Assembly (NCBI GenBank): GCA_900539625.1
Contig: UQCW01000028.1
Location: 1 to 31,224, forward strand
Length of the DNA stretch: 31,224 nucleotides
Source: an uncultured Prevotella sp.
GTDB lineage: Bacteria; Bacteroidota; Bacteroidia; Bacteroidales; Bacteroidaceae
Reading direction: 5' to 3'
The notes under the pieces are model-generated. The model ran no database searches. It was given only the letters and a program-made list of their open reading frames with translations, and was not told the DNA's origin. Of the stretch, positions 1-6,472 are shown in pieces. The translations under genes and the position numbers were made by a program. Each line of letters starts with the position of its first letter. The first letter of the stretch is position 1.

Positions 1-143
1 TTGTTCGCAAAAACATAGACTTCTTGATTGGTAGGACTATACTGATACGTACGGATAATGCCGCAAAGTCCTTCTACGCCCTTTCGCATATCTATGCCTT
101 GAGAATAGAGATGGTAGATGTTATATTTGTTCAGACAAAACAT
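1..143 (-). CDS. tnpB: IS66-family accessory protein TnpB (Orf2), N-terminal 47 residues
   Basis: Translating the minus strand from the ATG at 141-143 gives 47 residues running off the window edge. The pattern is characteristic of IS66 TnpB: an initial MFCLNKYNIYHLY, then GIDMRKGVEGLCGII, then EVYVFAN, which matches the family's conserved D-M-R-K-G-x-x-G-L and V-[FY]-V-F-x-N/S core. TnpB is required together with the DDE transposase TnpC for IS66 transposition, but its exact biochemical role is unclear. No frameshift or stop is seen in the visible part. The tnpC gene should follow beyond the left edge. Confidence 0.8.
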   Translation of the reverse strand, partial: MFCLNKYNIYHLYSQGIDMRKGVEGLCGIIRTYQYSPTNQEVYVFAN

Positions 144-213
144 AAGTACTTTTTGTCTGCAAAATTCGGATTTTATTGGAGGATTTTCAATACGGCCTGC
201 ATGGGATGCTTAC
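1..213 (-). mobile_element. IS66-family insertion sequence, partial (one end inside the window)
   Basis: The minus strand from 213 begins GTAAGCATCCC, a GTAA-type terminus as in IS66-family inverted repeats, and about 70 bp further in starts a reading frame that reads as IS66 TnpB (Orf2). The rest of the element lies beyond the left edge of the window. No TnpA (Orf1) frame fits between the terminus and tnpB, so if complete it would be a variant starting with tnpB. A near-identical terminal repeat occurs at 4071. The boundary at 213 is inferred from the match between these two repeats and from family knowledge; no 8-bp target duplication could be tested because the other end is not visible. 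Confidence 0.75.
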
Positions 214-282
214 CTTGAGCAGAGATATATCTGTTTCATGTGCCGTTCGTTTATTGGTAAGTTCTTGCGTTTAATCATTTTT

Positions 283-1188
283 CTATTCTGCGGTAAACTG
301 TTGTCCTTTATATTCTTCTTTAAACTCCGTAACCGTCTGTCCCGTTTGTTTTTTGAAGAAACGCATTAAATGTCCTGGCTCCGAGAAATTGAATTCGTAT
401 GCCAATTCACTGGTAGTTTTGTCAGTGAATAATATTTCATTCTTGATTTCTGCAAGCAGACGTTGTTTCAGCAGATGTACGGCCGTTTGCCCATATTGTG
501 CCTGTGCAGAGGCATTCAATGTGATGCGGCTGATGTTCAGCATGGCTGCATAGTCGGCCACTTGCTGGTATTGGCGAATATGTTTCTCTAAGAGTTGTTT
601 GAACTCAAAGGCATGGTGATTCTTGGGGGCATCAAAAGGCAGATGGTATTGAGCAGAATACCTACGATTAAGGGTCATGAGCAGATAATGAAGCAAGGAT
701 ACGATGATGTGATAGCTGTCGGCAAGAGGATGGTTGAGTTCTTCTTTTATCCGCACAAGCAAACGCTCGTATTCTTGTTGTTCCATAGCAGTAGCCGACA
801 GATAGGGTGGGAAATCTGTTTGGTAGCAATAAAGCAAACGATAAGTAAAGAAAGGATCGGCAAGATAGGTTGAAAGAAAATCATCACGGAAAATAAGGAA
901 ACGATAATCCGTTTGGCTTTCATCAATGTGCCACTCCTGATGGATGTGCGGCGAAAGTATCAGCACTGTATTGTCTTTCAACGCGATATGTTGAAAGACA
1001 TAACGTAGCCACCCGGATGCTTTCCTGAAGAAAAACAACTCGAAGAAATTGGTTTTGAAAGACGGATACTCCATCAATACGCCCCGCAAACGCTCGTGCG
1101 TATCGGTATTGATGTTGAAATCTACACCACATTCCGTTTTGCTGAAAGGAACTTGTGTAAGTTCTTGGGGATGACTCTCTAATTTCAT
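283..1188 (-). CDS. AraC-family transcriptional regulator
   Basis: A 301-residue protein whose last ~100 residues form an AraC/XylS DNA-binding domain: a first helix-turn-helix around residues 209-230 (VADYAAMLNISRITLN) and a second around 257-280 (TTSELAYEFNFSEPGHLMRFF), followed by the usual F-K-x-x-[TQ]-G-x-T-x-x-E/x-[FY] tail. The N-terminal ~180 residues would be the sensing or dimerisation part; residues 14-24 (PFSKTECGVDF) resemble a conserved opening of Bacteroidales AraC regulators, but the ligand is unknown. It is transcribed divergently from the cupin/MBL-fold/radical SAM genes across a 119-bp gap, so it probably controls them. A good promoter lies only 4 bp upstream of the ATG, implying a leaderless transcript or a downstream start. 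An IS66 end lies 70 bp past the stop codon. Confidence 0.9.
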   Translation of the reverse strand: MKLESHPQELTQVPFSKTECGVDFNINTDTHERLRGVLMEYPSFKTNFFELFFFRKASGWLRYVFQHIALKDNTVLILSPHIHQEWHIDESQTDYRFLIFRDDFLSTYLADPFFTYRLLYCYQTDFPPYLSATAMEQQEYERLLVRIKEELNHPLADSYHIIVSLLHYLLMTLNRRYSAQYHLPFDAPKNHHAFEFKQLLEKHIRQYQQVADYAAMLNISRITLNASAQAQYGQTAVHLLKQRLLAEIKNEILFTDKTTSELAYEFNFSEPGHLMRFFKKQTGQTVTEFKEEYKGQQFTAE

Positions 1189-1192
1189 GTAA

Positions 1193-1223
1193 CAAATGTA
1201 CGAATAATTAATGGTTTATCAAA
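1193..1223 (-). promoter_or_regulatory. Bacteroidetes-type promoter of the AraC regulator gene
   Basis: On the minus strand, TTTG (1223-1220), a 19-bp spacer and TACATTTG (1200-1193) match the -33 TTTG / -7 TAnnTTTG consensus of the Bacteroidetes primary sigma factor. The -7 element ends 4 bp before the ATG at 1188, so transcription would begin at or almost at the start codon. No transcript data were available. Confidence 0.6.
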
Positions 1224-1273
1224 ATGGCAGAGCATATATTATTAATGGTAGAATGTGTCTTTGTTTTATGCAC

Positions 1274-1281
1274 TACCTTTG
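1274..1281 (+). promoter_or_regulatory. -7 element (TACCTTTG) of the cupin gene promoter
   Basis: TACCTTTG fits TAnnTTTG and lies 27 bp upstream of the ATG at 1308. No clear TTG is present at the expected -33 distance, which may point to dependence on the divergent AraC activator. The element argues against the longer reading frame that opens at 1224, because that start would lie upstream of the transcript. Confidence 0.5.
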
Positions 1282-1307
1282 CACTTGTAATCAAAACAAA
1301 TAGCATT

Positions 1308-1760
1308 ATGAAAGAAATTAAAATTGTAGAAAAAGGTGAGAACTTCACCACGGTGAACGTAGGTAAGTTGAATGAAATTAAGGAATATGAGTTGGCTATG
1401 GGCAATTTCTCTATCCCGGGAAAGATGTTTGCCGGACATGCACTACAAGCAACAGGCGCAGAATTGTCTTTCCAAAGTCTTGCAGCTGGGCAGGATTATG
1501 GCACACGCCATACCCATAAAACTCACGAAGAGCTTTATTTCATTCTTAAAGGTGAGGGCATTTTCGATGTAGACGGCAAACGATTTCCCGTTTCAGAAGG
1601 AAGCATCGTGAGAATTGCGCCCAATGGCAAACGTGCTTTCAAGAACACAGGAAGTAGCGAAATGCTCGTGCTTTGCGTACAATATAAGGCAAATTCGTTC
1701 TCTGATGATGATGAACCTCTGAAGGATGCTATTATGTTGGAGGCCAATGTTAAACTTTAA
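1308..1760 (+). CDS. Cupin-domain protein
   Basis: A 150-residue single-domain cupin. Cupin motif 1 is seen at residues 65-81 (GTRHTHKTHEELYFILKG), with H68, H70 and E74/E75 as likely metal ligands. Motif 2 (EGSIVRIAPNGKRAFKNTG, about 97-115) keeps the Pro-Gly-Asn framework but has Arg/Ala where the fourth ligand, a histidine, is normal, so metal binding may be weakened or use another residue. The start at 1308 is chosen because a -7 promoter element lies just upstream; an in-frame ATG at 1224 would add 28 poorly cupin-like residues. The next gene follows after 6 bp and is probably co-transcribed. Substrate unknown; small cupins range from sugar isomerases to non-enzymatic ligand binders. Confidence 0.85.
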   Translation: MKEIKIVEKGENFTTVNVGKLNEIKEYELAMGNFSIPGKMFAGHALQATGAELSFQSLAAGQDYGTRHTHKTHEELYFILKGEGIFDVDGKRFPVSEGSIVRIAPNGKRAFKNTGSSEMLVLCVQYKANSFSDDDEPLKDAIMLEANVKL

Positions 1761-1766
1761 TAAACA

Positions 1767-2531
1767 ATGAATATCCAGCAAGTAAGAAACGCAACGATAA
1801 TCGTTGAATATGGGGGAAAGAAAATTCTGATCGACCCCATGTTGGGAAAGAAAGGCTGCATGCCTCCTTTCCCCTTTAGTAGAAATCAACACCTGCGCAA
1901 CCCACTTCATGAACTACCTTTTCCTGTAGAAGAGATGCTAAAAGGTGTGGATGCGGTATTGCTTACCCATCTACACGATGACCATATCGATGAGGCGGCC
2001 TATGAAATGATACCTAAAGATATGCGTTTTTTTGTGCAAGACGAAAACAATCGGCAGGTGGTGATGTCGCATGGATTTAATCATGTGGAAGTTGTCGACG
2101 ACAATACAAGGGTTGGGGAAGTTAGCATACAAAAGGCCGAAAGCCAGCATGGTAATTTCATCATGAAGTATCCTGCTGGGCATACAGTGGGTTATGTATT
2201 CACTCATCCACAAGAAAAGACGCTCTATCACGCTGGAGATACCATCTGGTATGCTGGTGTAAAGCGCAATTTGAAGCGTTTTCGCCCCGAGGTTATCACC
2301 CTTAATGCAGGTGGTAATGGCTTTCACTTGGGTGGACGCGTTATTATGAACGATGAAGATGTGGTAAAAGTTGCTGCTGCTGCACCTGATGCAAAGATAT
2401 TTGTGACGCATCTTGAAGGCGTAAACCATAATAGCGTGACGCATGAAATGGTGAGAAAGCGTGCGAAAGTGGCAGGAATTTTAGACCGCGTCTTTATTCC
2501 TGAAGATGGTGAAATGGTAGAGGATTTGTAA
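1767..2531 (+). CDS. Metallo-beta-lactamase-fold hydrolase (UlaG/UPF0173-like)
   Basis: A 254-residue protein with the MBL-fold signature THLHDDHID at residues 67-75 (H68, H70, D72, H73 as metal ligands), a second-half aspartate in HAGDTIW (D158) and a later histidine in a FVTHLEGVNH segment. The short N-terminal part (TIIVEYGGKKILIDP) is typical of the UlaG/UPF0173 branch, whose members include lactonases and phosphodiesterases. It starts 6 bp after the cupin stop and ends 17 bp before the radical SAM gene, so the three form one cluster. A cytoplasmic hydrolase acting on a small organic molecule is the safest statement; the substrate cannot be read from the sequence. Confidence 0.88.
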   Translation: MNIQQVRNATIIVEYGGKKILIDPMLGKKGCMPPFPFSRNQHLRNPLHELPFPVEEMLKGVDAVLLTHLHDDHIDEAAYEMIPKDMRFFVQDENNRQVVMSHGFNHVEVVDDNTRVGEVSIQKAESQHGNFIMKYPAGHTVGYVFTHPQEKTLYHAGDTIWYAGVKRNLKRFRPEVITLNAGGNGFHLGGRVIMNDEDVVKVAAAAPDAKIFVTHLEGVNHNSVTHEMVRKRAKVAGILDRVFIPEDGEMVEDL

Positions 2532-2548
2532 AGAATAAAGGAAGAAAT

Positions 2549-3451
2549 ATGGCAAAAACACTCATTGGAACGAAAGAGGTGCGTGGCATCATGACCAAGT
2601 CCAATCTCCCTGTTGGTGGCTATTCGGTGAATCCATACGTGGGTTGTACCCATGCTTGCAAGTATTGTTACGCCTCATTCATGAAGCGCTTCACAGGACA
2701 TAAAGAAGAATGGGGCACTTTCTTAGACGTGAAGCATTGGCCTGCAATCAACAATCCGAAGAAATATGCCGGACAACGGGTGATCATTGGATCAGTGACC
2801 GATGGGTATAATCCCGAAGAAGCAACGTTCCGCAGGACACGTAAACTGCTTGAAGAGCTCAAAGACAGCGATGCGGAAATACTCATTTGTACAAAGAGCG
2901 ACCTCGTGTTGCGCGACCTTGACCTGCTCCGGCAAATGAAGAAAGTCACCGTATCGTGGTCAGTCAACACGCTTGATGAGACATTTCGTGCCGACATGGA
3001 TAAGGCCGTGAGCATAGAGCGGCGCATCGCTGCCATGCGAAAGGTCTACGAGACGGGCATCCGAACCATTTGTTTTGTATCGCCCATCTTCCCTGGCATC
3101 ACCAATTTCAAAGCTATTTTTCATAAAGTGAAAGATATTTGCGACCTCTTTTGGCTTGAGAACCTCAATCTGCGGGGTGGTTTTAAGGCCAACATTATGG
3201 GTTATATCAAATCATACTATCCCCATTTGTTCCCACTTTATGAAGAAATCTATTTGCATAATGACCGAACATATTGGAAGCAATTGGAACAAGAGGCCGC
3301 GAAAATGGCGCAGGAGGCTCAATGTAAGTATGTGGATAATGAATTGCCTTACGAACGAAGTCCAAAAGGACATCCCTCGATAGTGAATTATCTTTATCAC
3401 GAAGAAATCAGAGGGTCAGGAAATACGGGTAAAAGGAATGTTATACAATAA
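2549..3451 (+). CDS. Radical SAM protein of the SplB-like (COG1533) group
   Basis: A 300-residue protein with the radical SAM cluster motif CTHACKYCY at residues 33-41 (C33, C37, C40 for the 4Fe-4S cluster), preceded by SVNPYVGC as in SplB/COG1533 proteins. Conserved family features follow: an IIGSVTDGYNPEE segment, LICTKSDLVLRD and VSWSVNTLD. SplB itself repairs the spore photoproduct in DNA, but Bacteroidetes do not sporulate and this protein is shorter than Bacillus SplB and shows no obvious photoproduct-lyase fourth cysteine that I can place with confidence, so the substrate is unknown. It is 17 bp downstream of the MBL-fold gene, apparently the last gene of the AraC-linked cluster. Confidence 0.85.
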   Translation: MAKTLIGTKEVRGIMTKSNLPVGGYSVNPYVGCTHACKYCYASFMKRFTGHKEEWGTFLDVKHWPAINNPKKYAGQRVIIGSVTDGYNPEEATFRRTRKLLEELKDSDAEILICTKSDLVLRDLDLLRQMKKVTVSWSVNTLDETFRADMDKAVSIERRIAAMRKVYETGIRTICFVSPIFPGITNFKAIFHKVKDICDLFWLENLNLRGGFKANIMGYIKSYYPHLFPLYEEIYLHNDRTYWKQLEQEAAKMAQEAQCKYVDNELPYERSPKGHPSIVNYLYHEEIRGSGNTGKRNVIQ

Positions 3452-3598
3452 AACAGATGTGTATCTCTACTATTGATAGACTACTTGGAGAATAACTACT
3501 TATAAGGCTTTCGGTATACTTGAAGGCCTCAAAAACATAGTTGTGTGTAGTTAGACGGTAGTAATAACCATTCCTACTTTCCGACTACAATACCAACC

Positions 3599-3666
3599 CT
3601 TTCTCTTCCACTGTGTTATCTTTCCTTGTAGTTATGTAGTAAGATAATATCGGTGAAAGAGAAAAG
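3599..3666. terminator. Imperfect hairpin between two converging genes
   Basis: Left arm 3599-3622 and right arm 3641-3666 pair with one bulge, one mismatch and one small internal loop: CTTTCTCTTCCACTG with CGGTGAAAGAGAAAAG, then TTATCTT with AAGATAA. It lies between the radical SAM gene (plus) and the unknown ORF (minus), where a bidirectional terminator would fit. There is no strong T-tract, so the role is uncertain. I see nothing else in 3452-3598. Confidence 0.4.
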
Positions 3667-3670
3667 TATA

Positions 3671-4078
3671 TCAATTGATACTGCCACTTCCATATAGGAA
3701 TATCTGCTCCATCACAGATGCAGGACGTTGTAACTCTTGACAGATGTATTTCCAAAAGAGGTGGGCTTTCGTGCTGTCCAATCGATAAGACAAAGCGATG
3801 ATGATTGAATGCGGATAAAGCGGAGCATATCCTTTTAACTGTCCATTTACGTAGACTTCCAACTCTCCTGCATCCCTTTCTTCGGGTTGCAGGGGATATG
3901 CTTTGAGGAGTAGTTGCTGACTATAATTGAGAATCCTCCATGCTACACTAAAGAAGCTTATAAGTTCACTCTCTGTCATCGCTATTTCACCTTTGCCTTT
4001 ACGAATGATTTGCATACTGTCGCTCCACTCGAAATAACTGCGTCCTCTTTTTGTTTGATAATGATAGACAGTAAGCAT
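3671..4078 (-). CDS. Unknown protein, start region contributed by an IS66-type repeat
   Basis: A 135-codon frame I do not recognise. The first two and a half codons (Met-Leu-Thr) lie in the terminal repeat that begins at 4071 on the other strand, so the native coding sequence as seen starts at the fourth residue (VYHYQTKRGRSYFEW). It has a plausible globular composition (ELEVYVNGQLKGYAPLY; HLFWKYICQELQRP), no signal peptide and no membrane segment. Either an IS insertion removed the original 5' end and this is the C-terminal part of a larger gene, or translation starts at an internal Met (residue 22 or 34). No promoter of the TAnnTTTG type is visible upstream on the minus strand. It could also be non-functional. 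Confidence 0.5.
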   Translation of the reverse strand: MLTVYHYQTKRGRSYFEWSDSMQIIRKGKGEIAMTESELISFFSVAWRILNYSQQLLLKAYPLQPEERDAGELEVYVNGQLKGYAPLYPHSIIIALSYRLDSTKAHLFWKYICQELQRPASVMEQIFLYGSGSIN

Positions 4079-4096
4079 CCCGTGCAGGCCGTAATG
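4071..4096 (+). repeat. IS66-type terminal inverted repeat (remnant or solo end)
   Basis: The plus strand from 4071 reads GTAAGCATCCCGTGCAGG..., matching 24 of 26 bases of the IS66 end that starts at 213 on the minus strand. The two differ only at positions 12 and 24. The element should extend rightwards from 4071, yet no tnpB or transposase frame follows before the lipoprotein gene, so this is a deleted copy or only its far end. The inner boundary cannot be placed. The flanking 8 bp (4063-4070 GATAGACA) do not match the 8 bp beside the other end (214-221 CTTGAGCA). Confidence 0.65.
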
Positions 4097-4244
4097 TCGG
4101 GATGAAGTGGTGCAGGGAGGCGTGTTTAATATGAGGTAAGTGCAGCTTGATGATATTAAAGAATAGTGGAAAATGTTTCAGGTTATTCTTTTAAGTAAGA
4201 GTTTGAAATTACTTTTAATCCCCTAATTACCTATTAATCATTAC

Positions 4245-4277
4245 AAAAAAAGCCGTAACGCTTTTGGGCGTTACGGC
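4245..4277 (-). terminator. Intrinsic terminator of the DUF2520-kdsC-maf-lipoprotein gene group
   Basis: A perfect 10-bp GC-rich stem, GCCGTAACGC (4252-4261) with GCGTTACGGC (4268-4277) and a 6-nt loop, is followed on the minus strand by seven T residues (4251-4245). It lies 85 bp downstream of the lipoprotein stop codon. This is the clearest rho-independent terminator in the first third of the window. Confidence 0.85.
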
Positions 4278-4362
4278 AAAGATATTGTTGAGGATTAATG
4301 TTCCTTCGTGGTTATTGGTAAAGGAGGCACTAATGTTTCTGTCCTCCTGCTCATTCTTGTGT

Positions 4363-4869
4363 TTAAGGCGCAGCGATAACTCTGAACTTCTTTTTCAGGT
4401 TGGCACGGTAGTTGAACGGGGAAGTGGTGTAGCTGACTTCACCTCCGCTGAACTTCTCCGTTCCTACTGAGCCGTCATAAAGTCCGCTGATTCTGTATGT
4501 CGCCTCAAGACAAATGGTGTAATCACCTGGTTCGTTGATGATGAGCGTGTCACGCGGGTCAGACTTGTCGTAGTCGTAGATGAGTCCTTGTTTTTTCTTG
4601 TGTGTGGTGGAATCATTGATTGCGCACGACCATTCGTAGGTTGTGCCGTTCAGCAGTTTTCCCTGCGAGCGCTGCACGGCAGTAACCACGATGGGTTGGC
4701 CTGCTTGTAGCACAGCTCCACCGCTCAGCGAGCGGCAGGTGACGTCGGAAAAGCGCGGGCAGCGTGAGGTGTATTTAGGGTCGTTGCTGTCTTCAGAACA
4801 ACTTGCAAATGCCAGCGTCATGCCGATGAACAGCAGGGGAAACAATCGGGAAGAGGTTGTTTTGATCAT
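4363..4869 (-). CDS. Small lipoprotein with Ig/PKD-like sequence features
   Basis: 168 residues starting at the ATG of 4869, chosen because it opens a classic lipoprotein signal (MIKTTSSRLFPLLFIGMTLA) with lipobox FASC and lipidated Cys24; an in-frame ATG at 4905 would put 12 unneeded residues before it. After the cysteine come SEDSNDP, a flexible acidic linker of the kind linked to surface export of Bacteroidetes lipoproteins, then a body with GQPIVVTAVQ..., TYEWSC and EPGDYTICLEATY, phrases common in beta-sandwich (PKD/Ig-like) domains. Function unknown; probably outer-membrane anchored. It is the last gene before a strong terminator and lies 60 bp after maf. Confidence 0.75.
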   Translation of the reverse strand: MIKTTSSRLFPLLFIGMTLAFASCSEDSNDPKYTSRCPRFSDVTCRSLSGGAVLQAGQPIVVTAVQRSQGKLLNGTTYEWSCAINDSTTHKKKQGLIYDYDKSDPRDTLIINEPGDYTICLEATYRISGLYDGSVGTEKFSGGEVSYTTSPFNYRANLKKKFRVIAAP

Positions 4870-4929
4870 GTGTGTAAGTGTTTGCGCGTGGAGGCATGGC
4901 TGCATGAGGAGCCGTCTCCTGCAGGGAAG

Positions 4930-5514
4930 TTAGAAATCCTTTAAATGGTTGTAGAGACGTTGTACGGGTAGGCCCATGACATTAAAGAAACTGCCTTCCA
5001 ACTGTTCGACGGCAATGAGTCCGATCCATTCCTGGATGCCGTAGGAACCAGCCTTGTCGAAGGGCAGGTAGTTGCTAACGTAGTAATGGATTTCCTCATC
5101 GGTCAGTTTTGCAAACTTCACGTTGGTCATGACGGCAAAGCTGTCAACCTTTTCGGCTGTCAGGATGGCAACGCCAGTGATGACTTGATGGGTGTTTCCC
5201 GAGAGTTTGTGCAACATGTTTTCTGCATCTTGTGCGTTGGCCGGTTTTCCCAACACTTCACCATTGAAATAAACCGTGGTGTCGGCGGCGATGATCAGTT
5301 CGCTTGGAGACATGGAAGAACGATAGGCTTCAGCTTTCTTCTTGGCGATGAAGCTGGCTATTTCTTCGCCGTCGGTCATGGTTGAAGGATAGCTTTCGTC
5401 AACACCAAAGAGGTTGCGCACTTTGAAAGGGATGCCCAAACGTTGGAGCAGTTCTTTGCGTCGTGGCGAGTTGCTTGCCAAAACGACATCGTATTTTTTG
5501 AGATTGTCTAACAT
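4930..5514 (-). CDS. maf: Maf-family nucleoside triphosphate pyrophosphatase
   Basis: 194 residues, normal Maf length. Family motifs are in place: SNSPRRKELL at 14-23 (substrate and phosphate binding), AADTTV at 76-81 with the conserved Asp78, GKP at 89-91, and KAGSYGIQE near the middle-to-end. The YhdE/Maf subgroup hydrolyses dTTP, UTP and modified pyrimidine triphosphates to monophosphates and pyrophosphate, cleaning the nucleotide pool and, when overexpressed, blocking septation. It follows the KdsC-type gene on the same strand after a 198-bp gap and precedes the lipoprotein gene by 60 bp. Confidence 0.93.
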   Translation of the reverse strand: MLDNLKKYDVVLASNSPRRKELLQRLGIPFKVRNLFGVDESYPSTMTDGEEIASFIAKKKAEAYRSSMSPSELIIAADTTVYFNGEVLGKPANAQDAENMLHKLSGNTHQVITGVAILTAEKVDSFAVMTNVKFAKLTDEEIHYYVSNYLPFDKAGSYGIQEWIGLIAVEQLEGSFFNVMGLPVQRLYNHLKDF

Positions 5515-5712
5515 GTCAGTTGGTTTTGTTTTTATGGTTTTCTGAATGGATATTGTTCTCTGTTTTTATGGGGAGCATTTGTTCTGCGCGACAACGCGGG
5601 GATGGGCGTGTGTGTCGCATGCTACGCGACTATTTGCAGAGGTTTTGCAGGGTGGTAATTGTTTTGTTCTTTGGTAATGATGGAAAAACAAGTTGATTGA
5701 TATTGCCATTAC

Positions 5713-6237
5713 TTACCACCCGAAGGCCTTGTCGTCTTTCATCCAAAGACCTTTCGCACGCATCACTTGCTCGATGACGTCGCGCACGCAACCCATTCCG
5801 CCACAGCGGTCGCTGATGTAGCATGAAATGCGTTTGATTTCTTCTGCGGCATCAGCTGGGCAACAGGGGAGTCCGCAGGCACGCATCACCTCGTAGTCGG
5901 GAATGTCGTCGCCCATATACAGCACCTCCTCTGGTTTCAGATTCTCTGTTTCCAGCCAATGCTGAAAGCAGGCGATTTTGACGGAGATGCCTGCAAACAC
6001 ATTTTGAACGCCAAGGTTTTCATACCGCTTTTTGACAGCTGCGCTGCGTCCTCCGGTGATGATGGCCAACTTCAGTCCGCATTTAACGGCCAGTTGCATG
6101 GCATATCCGTCTTTGATGTTTGCCGTGCGTTGCGGTTGTCCGTCGCCGTCATCAGAGAGATAGACGTTGTTGGTGCTCAAAACTCCGTCAACATCGAAAG
6201 CCAGGGCCTTTATTTTCGTCAGGTCGTAGTTGATCAT
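5713..6237 (-). CDS. kdsC: KdsC-type HAD phosphatase (3-deoxy-D-manno-octulosonate 8-phosphate phosphatase)
   Basis: 174 residues, typical of the cap-less C0 HAD phosphatases. Motif I is FDVDGVLS (D15 nucleophile, D17 acid/base), motif II is IITGGRS (T61), motif III Lys about K87, and motif IV MGDDIPDYEVM (D110, D111). The enzyme removes phosphate from KDO-8-phosphate in the pathway to the KDO sugar of lipid A. The protein acts as a cytoplasmic tetramer in studied members. The upstream gene on the same strand is the DUF2520 gene, but a 200-bp repeat element lies between. A C-terminal KGLWMKDD extension is short. A closely related sialic-acid-pathway phosphatase is the main alternative, though no partner genes support it here. 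Confidence 0.85.
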   Translation of the reverse strand: MINYDLTKIKALAFDVDGVLSTNNVYLSDDGDGQPQRTANIKDGYAMQLAVKCGLKLAIITGGRSAAVKKRYENLGVQNVFAGISVKIACFQHWLETENLKPEEVLYMGDDIPDYEVMRACGLPCCPADAAEEIKRISCYISDRCGGMGCVRDVIEQVMRAKGLWMKDDKAFGW

Positions 6238-6253
6238 TTGTCGTGTGTTATGA

Positions 6254-6455
6254 TAAGTAGGTGTTCAAAATTAGTTTATACTATCCATGTAGGGATAAGC
6301 CAGTTTAATATTGCCTTGCCGCATTCTTTTGCCCCTACAACTGTCTTTCATCAGTCACGTAGCCCGCTACGCTCCTTCTTCAAGACAGCTGTAGGAACAA
6401 AATAATACGACAATTCAATATAAACTAATTCTGAACATCTACTTAAGTAGGTGTT
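6254..6455. mobile_element. MITE-like inverted-repeat element between DUF2520 gene and kdsC
   Basis: The arms at 6255-6280 and 6419-6444 are inverted repeats matching in 24 of 26 bases (5' AAGTAGGTGTTCAAAATTAG; AAGTAGATGTTCAGAATTAG on the opposite strand). A 12-bp direct copy TAAGTAGGTGTT stands at 6254-6265 and 6444-6455, possibly a target duplication or a third arm copy. Inside, CCTACAACTGTCTT pairs with AAGACAGCTGTAGG (13 of 14), enclosing GTAGC-CC-GCTAC. The element therefore folds along nearly its whole length and has no coding capacity. It would be transcribed within the gene group. Autonomous partner unknown. Confidence 0.65.
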
Positions 6456-6472
6456 GTGATTACTGTTCGTTT

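Noticed and set aside
1224..1307. Longer start of the cupin
   Set aside because: The -7 promoter element TACCTTTG lies inside this extension, and the extra residues are not cupin-like.
3452..3670. A further gene between the radical SAM gene and the unknown ORF
   Set aside because: I saw no protein-like frame on the plus strand here and no recognisable coding pattern; only the hairpin at 3599-3666 stands out.
5650..5721. Inverted repeat GGGTGGTAA / TTACCACCC around the kdsC stop
   Set aside because: The stem is 9 bp with a loop of over 50 nt and overlaps the coding end; it could be chance, and no T-tract follows.
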